From NCBI GenBank assembly GCA_947306845.1, contig CAMZHP010000162.1, positions 1 through 7,548 on the forward strand: DNA of 7,548 nt, in the 5' to 3' direction. The translations under genes were made by a program, and so were the position numbers. Shown piece after piece: positions 1-6,089 of this stretch. The notes below the pieces were generated by a model, which searched no databases, had not been told where the DNA came from, and was given only the letters and a program-made list of their open reading frames with translations. The DNA is from an uncultured Prevotellaceae bacterium (GTDB taxonomy: Bacteria; Bacteroidota; Bacteroidia; Bacteroidales; Bacteroidaceae). Each line of letters begins with the position of its first letter. Positions within the stretch are counted from its first letter, which is position 1.

Positions 1-32
1 TAAAAGTAACGAGACAGAACAGTTTTTAAGCA

Positions 33-632
33 ATGAACATAGAAGGATTAGACTACAACACACAAAGAGAGCGTCTTCTGATGCCAGAATATGGCCGGGA
101 AATCCAGAAGATGGTCGATCATGCGGTTACTCTAGAGTCACGCGAGGAGCGCCAGCGCTGCGCCGAGACCATCGTCTCCATCATGGAGCGCATGTTCCCA
201 GGCAATGGCGGCAGCGTCGACCACCGTCACAAGCTCTGGGACCACCTTGCCCTGATGAGCAATTTCCAACTCGACATCGACTGGCCCTGCGACGTCAGTC
301 AGGCAGCCAAGATTGCCTCGCGCCCCGAGCCTTTGGGATATCCGATGAAAGACATCCCCGTCAGACACTACGGCAACATGGTGTTTGAGCTGTTCGAACA
401 GCTCAAGTCCATGCCAGAGGGACCTGAGCGCGACGAGCTCGCCCGCCTGACAGCCAACCACATGAAGCGCGACCTCTTCCAATGGAGCCATGGTTCTGCC
501 GATGACGAGAAAGTCATTGCCGACTTGGCACGTTTCACCGATGGTGTCATCCAGCTCTCTCCAAAGAATTTTGTCTTTGAGAAAATCAACGAGCGGGAGT
601 TCACCGAGAAGCAACGGAAGAAGAAAAAATAA
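33..632 (+). CDS. DUF4290 family protein, function unknown
   Basis: This 199-residue protein resembles the DUF4290 family of Bacteroidota, judged from memory of its N-terminus (YNTQRERLLMPEYGREIQKM at residues 8-27) and of the KLWDHLALMSNFQLDID segment at about residues 67-83. It has no signal peptide or membrane segment, so it is probably cytoplasmic. It is rich in charged residues and probably mostly helical (EREERQRCAE-type stretches), and ends in a lysine-rich tail (EKQRKKKK). No catalytic motif is recognisable and no biochemical role is known to me. The ATG at 33 is chosen because the family similarity begins within the first ten residues. It lies 11 nt upstream of murA on the same strand, so co-transcription with the cell-wall gene is likely. 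The family call is fairly secure; any function would be a guess. Confidence 0.85.
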   Translation: MNIEGLDYNTQRERLLMPEYGREIQKMVDHAVTLESREERQRCAETIVSIMERMFPGNGGSVDHRHKLWDHLALMSNFQLDIDWPCDVSQAAKIASRPEPLGYPMKDIPVRHYGNMVFELFEQLKSMPEGPERDELARLTANHMKRDLFQWSHGSADDEKVIADLARFTDGVIQLSPKNFVFEKINEREFTEKQRKKKK

Positions 633-643
633 CCCATCACGCA

Positions 644-1957
644 ATGAGTAGTTCATTTGTCATTGAGGGCGGCCATCCGCTCAAGGGCACCATCATCCCC
701 CAGGGAGCCAAGAACGAAGCTCTCCAGGTGATCAGTGCCTGTCTGCTCACCGAAGATGAGGTGCGCATCCACAATATCCCCGAAATCCTCGACGTGCAGA
801 ACCTTATCAGCCTGTTGCAGGATATGGGGGTGGGTGTCACCTGCAACGCTCCCGGTGACTATACCTTTCAGGCCACGTCGCTAGACCTCGGATATCTGGA
901 GAGTGATGAGTTTGTCAGGAAATGCTCCTCTCTCCGCGGCAGTGTCCTCACCATCGGTCCCCTGCTGGCTCGTTTCCATCGCGCTGTGGTGGCACGCCCC
1001 GGTGGCGACAAGATCGGTCGGCGCCGTCTTGACACCCACTTCCTGGGCTTCAGCAAACTGGGTGCGCGTTATGATGCCATCAAGGGGCGTGATGTCTATG
1101 AGCTGAAAGCCGACGTGCTGAAAGGCACTTATATGCTGCTGGATGAGGCCTCCGTGACCGGCACCGCCAACATCATCATGGCGGCCGTACTTGCCGAGGG
1201 AACAACGACGATATACAATGCAGCTTGCGAGCCCTATATCCAACAACTGTGCCACCTGCTCAACAACATGGGTGCCAACATCAGCGGCATCGCCTCCAAC
1301 CTCATCACCATTGTCGGTGTGGAAAAACTGCATGGCGCCACCCACCGTGTGCTGCCCGACATGATTGAAGTGGGGTCATTCATCGGCATGGCTGCCATGG
1401 TGGGCGACGGTATCACCATCAGGGACGTGCGCTTCGATAGTCTCGGCATCATTCCCGACATCTATGAGCGGTTGGGCATCCATGTGCAGGAAGTGGAAGA
1501 AGGCATCTTTATTCCACGCCATGACCGTTATGAAGTGTCCTCTTTTATCGACGGCACCATCATGACCATTGCCGACGCGCCTTGGCCTGGCCTCACCCCC
1601 GACCTCATCTCTGTGTTCATCGTTGTCGCCACACAGGCAAAAGGCAGTGTGCTCATCCATCAGAAGATGTTTGAGAGCCGCCTTTTCTTTGTTGACAAGC
1701 TCATAGACATGGGTGCTCAGATTATCCTATGCGACCCCCATCGCGCCGTCGTCGTAGGTCATGACCACAGTTTCAGGCTGCGTGCCGGACGCATGTCCAG
1801 TCCAGACATCCGCGCAGGTATCGCATTGCTCATCGCCGCACTCAGTGCCGATGGTGTCAGTCAGATAGCTAATATTGAGCAGATTGACCGCGGATATGAA
1901 AGAATTGAGCAACGTCTGCGCGATCTCGGTGCCCATATCGAGAGAAAAGAGGAATAG
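644..1957 (+). CDS. murA: UDP-N-acetylglucosamine 1-carboxyvinyltransferase (MurA), Asp-type active site
   Basis: MurA transfers enolpyruvate from PEP to UDP-GlcNAc in the cytoplasm, the first committed step of peptidoglycan synthesis. The 437 residues (E. coli: 419) cover the whole EPSP-synthase-like fold. By alignment from memory to E. coli MurA, K23-N24 in GAKNEAL match Lys22-Asn23, R98 matches Arg91, R127 matches Arg120, D320 in WPGLTPD matches the general base Asp305, and R390 in DIRAG matches Arg397. The C-terminal IDRGYERIEQRLRDLGA (residues 414-430) is the usual family ending. The active-site loop reads RPGGDKIG (118-125), so D122 replaces the usual Cys115. Asp at this position is known in other lineages and keeps the enzyme active while removing the thiol attacked by fosfomycin. 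The start at 644 places the usual FVIEGG strand at the N-terminus. It lies 11 nt after the DUF4290 gene and 3 nt before rimM. Confidence 0.96.
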   Translation: MSSSFVIEGGHPLKGTIIPQGAKNEALQVISACLLTEDEVRIHNIPEILDVQNLISLLQDMGVGVTCNAPGDYTFQATSLDLGYLESDEFVRKCSSLRGSVLTIGPLLARFHRAVVARPGGDKIGRRRLDTHFLGFSKLGARYDAIKGRDVYELKADVLKGTYMLLDEASVTGTANIIMAAVLAEGTTTIYNAACEPYIQQLCHLLNNMGANISGIASNLITIVGVEKLHGATHRVLPDMIEVGSFIGMAAMVGDGITIRDVRFDSLGIIPDIYERLGIHVQEVEEGIFIPRHDRYEVSSFIDGTIMTIADAPWPGLTPDLISVFIVVATQAKGSVLIHQKMFESRLFFVDKLIDMGAQIILCDPHRAVVVGHDHSFRLRAGRMSSPDIRAGIALLIAALSADGVSQIANIEQIDRGYERIEQRLRDLGAHIERKEE

Positions 1958-1960
1958 CCC

Positions 1961-2473
1961 ATGCCAGATACATACAAGATAGGACGTCTCGGCAAGACAC
2001 ACGGAGTGAAAGGAGAAATTTCCTTCCATTTCACTGATGATGTTTTCGACCGGGTCGATGCCGACTACGTCTTCATCGAGACAGAAGGTCTGCAAGTGCC
2101 TTTCTTTTTTGAGGAATATCGCTTCCGCAGCGAAGAGACTGCCTTGGTGAAGTTTGATGGTATCGATGATGCCACGCGGGCAGCCCAACTCACAGGGTGT
2201 GATGTTTATTTTCCACGTGAGCTTGCCGATACGGGTGACGGAGAACTCACCTGGACGGAAATTGTGGGATACGCCATCGCCGACAGCAATACCAAACAGA
2301 CCATAGGCGAGATTACGGCTGTGGATCTGAGTACCATCAACACACTTTTTGAAGTGCGTACACCTGAAGGGCAGTCGCTTCTCATTCCCGCCAATGATGA
2401 CCTCATTGATGAGATTGACCGACAAGAGCGCCGCATTATCATGCGCATCCCTGAAGGACTAATGGAGATATAA
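1961..2473 (+). CDS. rimM: 16S rRNA processing / 30S maturation factor RimM
   Basis: RimM binds ribosomal protein S19 and helps mature the head of the 30S subunit, acting in the cytoplasm. The 170-residue length is typical. The N-terminal RimM domain begins with the signature IGRLGKTHGVKGE (residues 7-19). The C-terminal PRC-barrel domain spans about residues 98-170, with EIVGYAI (100-106), NTLFEV (127-132), IPANDDLIDEID (142-153) and the closing RIPEGLMEI. The ATG at 1961 sits 3 nt after the murA stop and leaves six residues before the signature, as expected. dxr starts 3 nt after its stop. In many bacteria rimM lies between rpsP and trmD; here it sits between envelope genes, so its expression is probably coupled to murA and dxr. 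Confidence 0.94.
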   Translation: MPDTYKIGRLGKTHGVKGEISFHFTDDVFDRVDADYVFIETEGLQVPFFFEEYRFRSEETALVKFDGIDDATRAAQLTGCDVYFPRELADTGDGELTWTEIVGYAIADSNTKQTIGEITAVDLSTINTLFEVRTPEGQSLLIPANDDLIDEIDRQERRIIMRIPEGLMEI

Positions 2474-2476
2474 ATA

Positions 2477-3643
2477 ATGAAGAAAAGACAACAGATATGC
2501 ATTCTGGGCTCAACCGGATCCATAGGTACCCAAGCCCTTGAGGTCATAGAGGAGCATAGCGACCTCTATGAAGTCTACTGCCTCACTGCCAACAACCGTG
2601 TGGCAGAACTGGCCGCACAGGCACGCAAGTTTCATCCCGCAGCGGTGGTGATTGCCAATGAGGCACATTATGACGAGCTGACCCAACTGCTCGCCGACGA
2701 GCCCGACATCAAAGTCTATGCCGGTGCCCGTGCCATCGATGAGATTGTGGAGGCCGAACCCATCGACATGGTGCTCACCGCCATGGTGGGCTTCGCAGGT
2801 CTCTCACCCACCATCCATGCCATCAAGGCACACAAGAAAATCTGCCTGGCCAACAAGGAGACACTTGTGGTGGCAGGCGAACTCATTTGCCAATTGGCCG
2901 GGGAATACCATGCCCCCATCATTCCTGTCGACAGTGAGCACAGCGCCATCTTCCAAAGCATCGTGGGAGAGGGAGACAACGAGATAGAGAAAATCCTGCT
3001 CACCGCCAGCGGAGGGCCTTTCCGCACGATGTCACTCGACCGCCTTGCCACAGTGACCAAGGCCGATGCGCTGCGCCACCCCACATGGGACATGGGCGCG
3101 AAGATCACCATCGACAGTGCCACGATGATGAACAAAGGCTTTGAGGTGATTGAGGCCAAATGGCTCTTCGGTGTTCCCGCGGAGCATATCCAGGTGCTTG
3201 TCCACCCGCAGTCGGTCGTGCACAGTGCTGTGCAATTCCGCGACGGTTCGGTGAAGGCTCAGTTGGGCGTGCCCGACATGCGCCTGCCCATCCAGTATGC
3301 CTTCTCCTTCCCCCAGCGTCTGCCGCTGAGTGGCGAGCGTCTCAATCTGTTTACCCATCCATTGGAGTTTTTCGAACCCGACCTTGAGAAGTTTCATTGC
3401 CTTGCTCTCGCCTTTGAAGCCATCCGAAAGGGTGGCAACATGCCCTGCATCGTCAATGCTGCCAACGAGGTGGTCAACCGCGCTTTCCTGGAAGACCGCT
3501 GCGGATTCCTGCAGATGGGACAGGTCATCGAGCAGACCATGCAACGCGTCGCTTTTAATGCCAGCCCCTCCTACGACACCTATGTCGAGACCGATGCCGA
3601 AGCACGCCGTGTCGCAGGGGAAATATTAAGCAATAAGATTTGA
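2477..3643 (+). CDS. dxr: 1-deoxy-D-xylulose 5-phosphate reductoisomerase
   Basis: Dxr converts DXP to 2-C-methyl-D-erythritol 4-phosphate with NADPH, the committed step of the MEP isoprenoid pathway and the target of fosmidomycin. The protein is cytoplasmic, and 388 residues is close to the family norm of about 390-400. Visible motifs are the NADPH-binding GSTGSIG (11-17), LANKE (124-128), the metal-binding VDSEHSAIFQ with D152 and E154, the substrate-loop region HPTWDMG (201-207), the TIDSATMMNKGFEVIEAKW block with metal ligand E223, HPQSVVHS (243-250) and MRLPIQYA (268-275). All expected catalytic residues are present, so the enzyme should be active. Its stop codon overlaps the first unit of a short TTTGA heptamer tract. 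In this cluster it supplies isoprenoid precursors, including those for the undecaprenyl carrier used with MurA products. Confidence 0.97.
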   Translation: MKKRQQICILGSTGSIGTQALEVIEEHSDLYEVYCLTANNRVAELAAQARKFHPAAVVIANEAHYDELTQLLADEPDIKVYAGARAIDEIVEAEPIDMVLTAMVGFAGLSPTIHAIKAHKKICLANKETLVVAGELICQLAGEYHAPIIPVDSEHSAIFQSIVGEGDNEIEKILLTASGGPFRTMSLDRLATVTKADALRHPTWDMGAKITIDSATMMNKGFEVIEAKWLFGVPAEHIQVLVHPQSVVHSAVQFRDGSVKAQLGVPDMRLPIQYAFSFPQRLPLSGERLNLFTHPLEFFEPDLEKFHCLALAFEAIRKGGNMPCIVNAANEVVNRAFLEDRCGFLQMGQVIEQTMQRVAFNASPSYDTYVETDAEARRVAGEILSNKI

Positions 3644-3657
3644 AGTTTGAGATTTGA
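3637..3657 (+). repeat. Short degenerate heptamer tract (three copies) over the dxr stop codon
   Basis: Three consecutive 7-bp units are visible: GATTTGA, AGTTTGA and GATTTGA, followed by a diverged TAATTAA. The first unit ends exactly with the TGA stop of dxr. The units share the pattern purine-purine-TTTGA and resemble the longer tract at 5154-5202. The tract and the AT-rich sequence after it fill the 42-nt gap before rseP. Confidence 0.6.
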
Positions 3658-3671
3658 TAATTAAATTTTTG
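3639..3671 (+). promoter_or_regulatory. Weak candidate Bacteroidota-type promoter upstream of rseP
   Basis: The Bacteroidota sigma-ABfr promoter is TTTG, a spacer of about 19-21 nt, then TAnnTTTG. Here TTTG at 3639-3642 is followed 21 nt later by AATTTTTG (3664-3671), which misses the first T of the -7 element. Transcription would start only about 8 nt before the rseP ATG. The element is embedded in the TTTGA repeat, so the match may be chance. It is offered only because this is the one gap in the operon large enough to hold a promoter. Confidence 0.2.
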
Positions 3672-3685
3672 TGATATATTAAAAA

Positions 3686-5155
3686 ATGGACAGTGTATTT
3701 TTAATCAGACTCGCACAATTCATCCTTTCCATATCACTCCTCGTGCTACTGCATGAAGGAGGGCATTTCTTTTTCGCCAAACTCTTCAAGGTCAGGGTGA
3801 CCCGTTTCTACGTATTCTTCAACCCGAAGTTCCATCTCTTCAGCACCTACGACACATGGTTTCGCCGCCTGTTCAAGAAAAACCCCGTGGTGGTGCCTGA
3901 AAAAGTAGTGAAAGATGAAAACGGCAATGAGCACAAGGAGAAGGAGTATGTGGGTACAGAATATGGCATCGGATGGCTCCCTTTGGGCGGCTATTGTGCC
4001 ATTTCGGGTATGATTGACGAGACCAATCAGCAGCTCAGCAGCGAGCCCCAGCCTTATGAGTTCCGCACAAAACCCGCCTGGCAGCGCCTGCTCATCATGG
4101 TCGGCGGTGTGCTGGTCAACTTCCTCCTCGCCCTCTTCATCTACTCGATGGTGCTCTATCATTGGGGAGAGTCCTACATACAGACCAAGGACATGACGAT
4201 GGGCATGAAGTTCAACACCGAAGCCAAGAAACTGGGATTCCAGGACGGCGATGTGCTGGTGGGAACCGACAAGGGTGCCTTCACCACATTCAACACAGAC
4301 CTGTACCGCGATATCTCTGGTGCCCAGCGTGTGGACATCATCCGTGGCGGTAAAGCCATGTCGCTGACATTACCCGGCGACCTCAACCTGCTCGATATGA
4401 TCAAGAGTCAACCGCCCTTTGTGACCCCTCTTGTACCTACGGAAATCGACAGCATATTGCCAGGCAGCGTAGCAGAGAAAATAGGCATGGTGGCCGGCGA
4501 CAAGATCATTTCCCTCAACGGCAAGGCTGTGGATTCCTGGAATGAGTTCACGCTGGAGGTGAGCAAGCTCAACGACATCGTGACCGCCAAGGGCACCAAG
4601 GCAGACAGCATCAAAGGGCGCACAATTAGTATTGCCTTCACTCATCAGGCCGCTGGCGCCACCGACACCGTGAGTGCCAAGACCATGCTCGACACCGATA
4701 TGAAACTGGGTGTCGTGCAGAAAAGCATCTGGAGTTTCTATAAGCCTACTGAAATCAAATATGGATTCTTTGAGAGTTTTCCTGCAGGTATCAGATATGG
4801 TATAGATGTGCTCCGTGGTTATGTCGATGACCTGAAATATGTGTTCTCCGCCGACGGAGCGAAATCGCTGGGCGGATTCGGTGCTATCGGCAGCCTCTTC
4901 CCACCCATGTGGGACTGGATGATGTTCTGGCGCATGACGGCATTCCTGAGCATCATTCTCGCCTTCATGAACATCCTGCCCATCCCTGCCCTTGACGGCG
5001 GGCATGTGCTCTTCCTGCTTTATGAGATGGTAACCGGTCGCAAACCCAGTGAGCGTTTCCTGGTCATCTCCGAATACATCGGCTTCGGCATCCTCATCCT
5101 GCTGATGGTCGTGGCCAACCTCAACGATATCCTCCGCTGGCTGGGATATATGTAA
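3686..5155 (+). CDS. rseP: RseP-family site-2 intramembrane zinc metalloprotease
   Basis: This is an inner-membrane protease of the M50 (S2P/RseP) family that cuts substrates, typically anti-sigma factors or leftover signal peptides, within the membrane. The first membrane segment (about 5-33) carries HEGGH (23-27) with zinc ligands H23 and H27 and catalytic E24. PLGGYCAISG follows at 99-108, and a second membrane segment at about 134-158 contains GGVLVNF. A tandem PDZ region covers about 165-345, the clearer PDZ being around SVAEKIGMVAGDKIISLNGK. A third segment (about 411-436) leads into NILPIPALDGGH (429-440) with zinc ligand D437, and a last segment lies at about 462-480. At 489 residues it is longer than E. 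coli RseP (450), partly because of a charged insertion at about 41-95 between the HEGGH helix and the PLGGY segment. No anti-sigma or sigma factor gene is adjacent. The ATG at 3686 gives a short N-terminus before the HEGGH helix, as in the family. Confidence 0.95.
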   Translation: MDSVFLIRLAQFILSISLLVLLHEGGHFFFAKLFKVRVTRFYVFFNPKFHLFSTYDTWFRRLFKKNPVVVPEKVVKDENGNEHKEKEYVGTEYGIGWLPLGGYCAISGMIDETNQQLSSEPQPYEFRTKPAWQRLLIMVGGVLVNFLLALFIYSMVLYHWGESYIQTKDMTMGMKFNTEAKKLGFQDGDVLVGTDKGAFTTFNTDLYRDISGAQRVDIIRGGKAMSLTLPGDLNLLDMIKSQPPFVTPLVPTEIDSILPGSVAEKIGMVAGDKIISLNGKAVDSWNEFTLEVSKLNDIVTAKGTKADSIKGRTISIAFTHQAAGATDTVSAKTMLDTDMKLGVVQKSIWSFYKPTEIKYGFFESFPAGIRYGIDVLRGYVDDLKYVFSADGAKSLGGFGAIGSLFPPMWDWMMFWRMTAFLSIILAFMNILPIPALDGGHVLFLLYEMVTGRKPSERFLVISEYIGFGILILLMVVANLNDILRWLGYM

Positions 5156-5202
5156 ATTGAAAATTGAAAATTGAAGATTGAAAATTGAAAATTGAGGATT
5201 GA
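5154..5202 (+). repeat. Seven tandem copies of an AAATTGA heptamer
   Basis: Seven back-to-back 7-bp units are readable: AAATTGA three times, AGATTGA, AAATTGA twice, and GGATTGA. The first unit overlaps the last two bases of the rseP TAA stop. Only the first two positions vary, and always between A and G; the ATTGA core is invariant. I recall similar ATTGA/TTTGA tracts between genes in Bacteroidales genomes; their role is not known to me. The tract is too short and lacks spacers, so it is not a CRISPR. Confidence 0.85.
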
Positions 5203-5312
5203 GTTCACTTTAAAAAACCACAAATAGATTGCAGCTCCCTTCCCCATGCGGAGAAGGGAGCTGCTTTTGCTCGATTATTCCACCAAATATACTATTTCAA
5301 GTGGACTCAATC
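5197..5312. repeat. Imperfect inverted repeat bracketing the terminator hairpin
   Basis: The left arm GATTGAGTTCACTT (5197-5210) is the reverse complement of the right arm AAGTGGACTCAATC (5299-5312) at 13 of 14 positions; the odd pair is T5205/G5304, which would be a G-U pair in the plus-strand RNA. After one mismatch (5211/5298) the arms continue with AAA (5212-5214) against TTT (5295-5297). The 12-bp hairpin at 5231-5264 lies inside. The right arm ends just downstream of the stop codon of the minus-strand barrel gene, and the left arm includes the last heptamer of the tandem tract. I see no target-site duplication. Confidence 0.6.
5231..5264. terminator. Hairpin terminator between convergent rseP and outer-membrane barrel gene
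   Basis: GCAGCTCCCTTC (5231-5242) pairs perfectly with GAAGGGAGCTGC (5253-5264), a 12-bp GC-rich stem around a 10-nt loop. On the plus strand the stem is followed by TTTT (5265-5268), which would end the rseP transcript. On the minus strand it is followed by an AT-rich stretch with a run of six T about 14 nt further on, a weaker fit for the barrel transcript. Its place between two convergent genes fits a shared, bidirectional terminator. Confidence 0.85.
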
Positions 5313-5319
5313 AAATCAT

Positions 5320-6087
5320 TCAGTTGATTTTGTAAAAAACACCGATGGTGCCGTAGATAGGATAGAGTGTCTGCTCAATCGTCTTGAAATCGCTTTTGTG
5401 GACACCGGTGAGTCCCCAGCTGAGGTCGGCAGAGACACCTACACGCTTGCCAACCAACCAGTCGGCTCCTACTGCCACACCAGCCTGGAAATTGCGCATG
5501 TTATCAGAGAAGTCGTATGTGGCACGCTCGTTCTCCTCATGGCCCATCACGATTTTGGCTCCTGTGGGATTGTTCTGCCTCAGATATCCGTCGAACACAT
5601 ATCCGGAAAAATCCTTGCTGAGCAACAACGACACATACGGACCCGCTTTGAGCTGCACTTTCCTGCCTACCTGAAAAGTAGCCATCACAGGGAGTGTGAA
5701 CATCCATTCCGTCACCTTCTGCCTGACACCTCCGGTATACATTCCGGCCAGGTGGCTTTCGCCTTTCACCACCTCCATGTAATAGTTCTTGGTGGTGATT
5801 TCGCAGTCCATGGCCTTGTTTTCGAAGCGAAGCCCAACCGCCATGCCCCAATTGCCGCCTAACGGCAACATGGCATCCATTCCCACCATGAATGAGGGTG
5901 TCAGCCTAAAGGCATCCAAGCTTCTGATGGTGGCAGGTATTCCGAGCGGTGCTGTTCCACCGATGCTGTATCCAGCACGTGCCTTCAAATTGAGGCTGTT
6001 CAAAAAATCGCCTGCCAATGCATGACCAGGAAGCAGCATAACGATCATGAGTGCAAGTACACTTGCTGTCTTTTTCATTCTCTTCAT
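5320..6087 (-). CDS. Outer-membrane beta-barrel protein (porin-like family)
   Basis: This is a 255-residue exported protein. The signal peptide is residues 1-25, with basic KRMKK, a hydrophobic core and a GHALA cleavage site before GDF. The mature part alternates polar and hydrophobic residues with many Gly and aromatic residues, in strand pairs such as LNLKARAGYSIGG, WGMAVGLRFENK, WMFTLPVMATFQV, VQLKAGPYVSLLLSK, FQAGVAVGADWLV and VGVSADLSWGL, and ends in YGTIGVFYKIN. The LKAGPYVSLLL segment resembles the OMP_b-brl_2 type barrels common in Bacteroidota. It probably forms a small barrel of about 8-10 strands; whether it is a pore, adhesin or structural protein cannot be seen. The ATG at 6087 lies 2 nt after the stop of the lipoprotein gene. 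A second in-frame ATG at 6078 (MKKTASV) gives an equally good signal peptide and may be the true start. Both genes probably share a transcript ended by the hairpin at 5231-5264. Confidence 0.85.
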   Translation of the reverse strand: MKRMKKTASVLALMIVMLLPGHALAGDFLNSLNLKARAGYSIGGTAPLGIPATIRSLDAFRLTPSFMVGMDAMLPLGGNWGMAVGLRFENKAMDCEITTKNYYMEVVKGESHLAGMYTGGVRQKVTEWMFTLPVMATFQVGRKVQLKAGPYVSLLLSKDFSGYVFDGYLRQNNPTGAKIVMGHEENERATYDFSDNMRNFQAGVAVGADWLVGKRVGVSADLSWGLTGVHKSDFKTIEQTLYPIYGTIGVFYKIN

Positions 6088-6089
6088 TT

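Noticed and set aside
138..656. Minus-strand open frame of 172 codons over the DUF4290 gene
   Set aside because: The plus-strand reading matches a known family over its full length; the opposite frame gives low-complexity Leu/Val/Asp sequence typical of a shadow frame.
1727..2425. Minus-strand open frame of 232 codons across the murA/rimM junction
   Set aside because: It lies entirely antisense to two well-supported genes, and its translation shows no recognisable domain or signal. Long antisense frames are expected from the codon use of these genes.
4370..5005. Minus-strand open frame of 211 codons inside rseP
   Set aside because: It is antisense to conserved RseP coding sequence, including the PDZ and NILPIPALDGG regions, and its product is histidine-rich without any family resemblance.
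5154..5202. CRISPR array
   Set aside because: The units are 7 bp and directly abutting, with no spacers and no cas genes nearby.
5197..5312. Terminal inverted repeats of an insertion sequence or MITE
   Set aside because: There is no transposase gene and no visible target-site duplication beside the arms, so only an inverted repeat is claimed.
5398..5862. Plus-strand open frame of 154 codons over the barrel gene
   Set aside because: It is antisense to a protein with a clear signal peptide and beta-strand pattern, and it shows no membrane, signal or domain features of its own.
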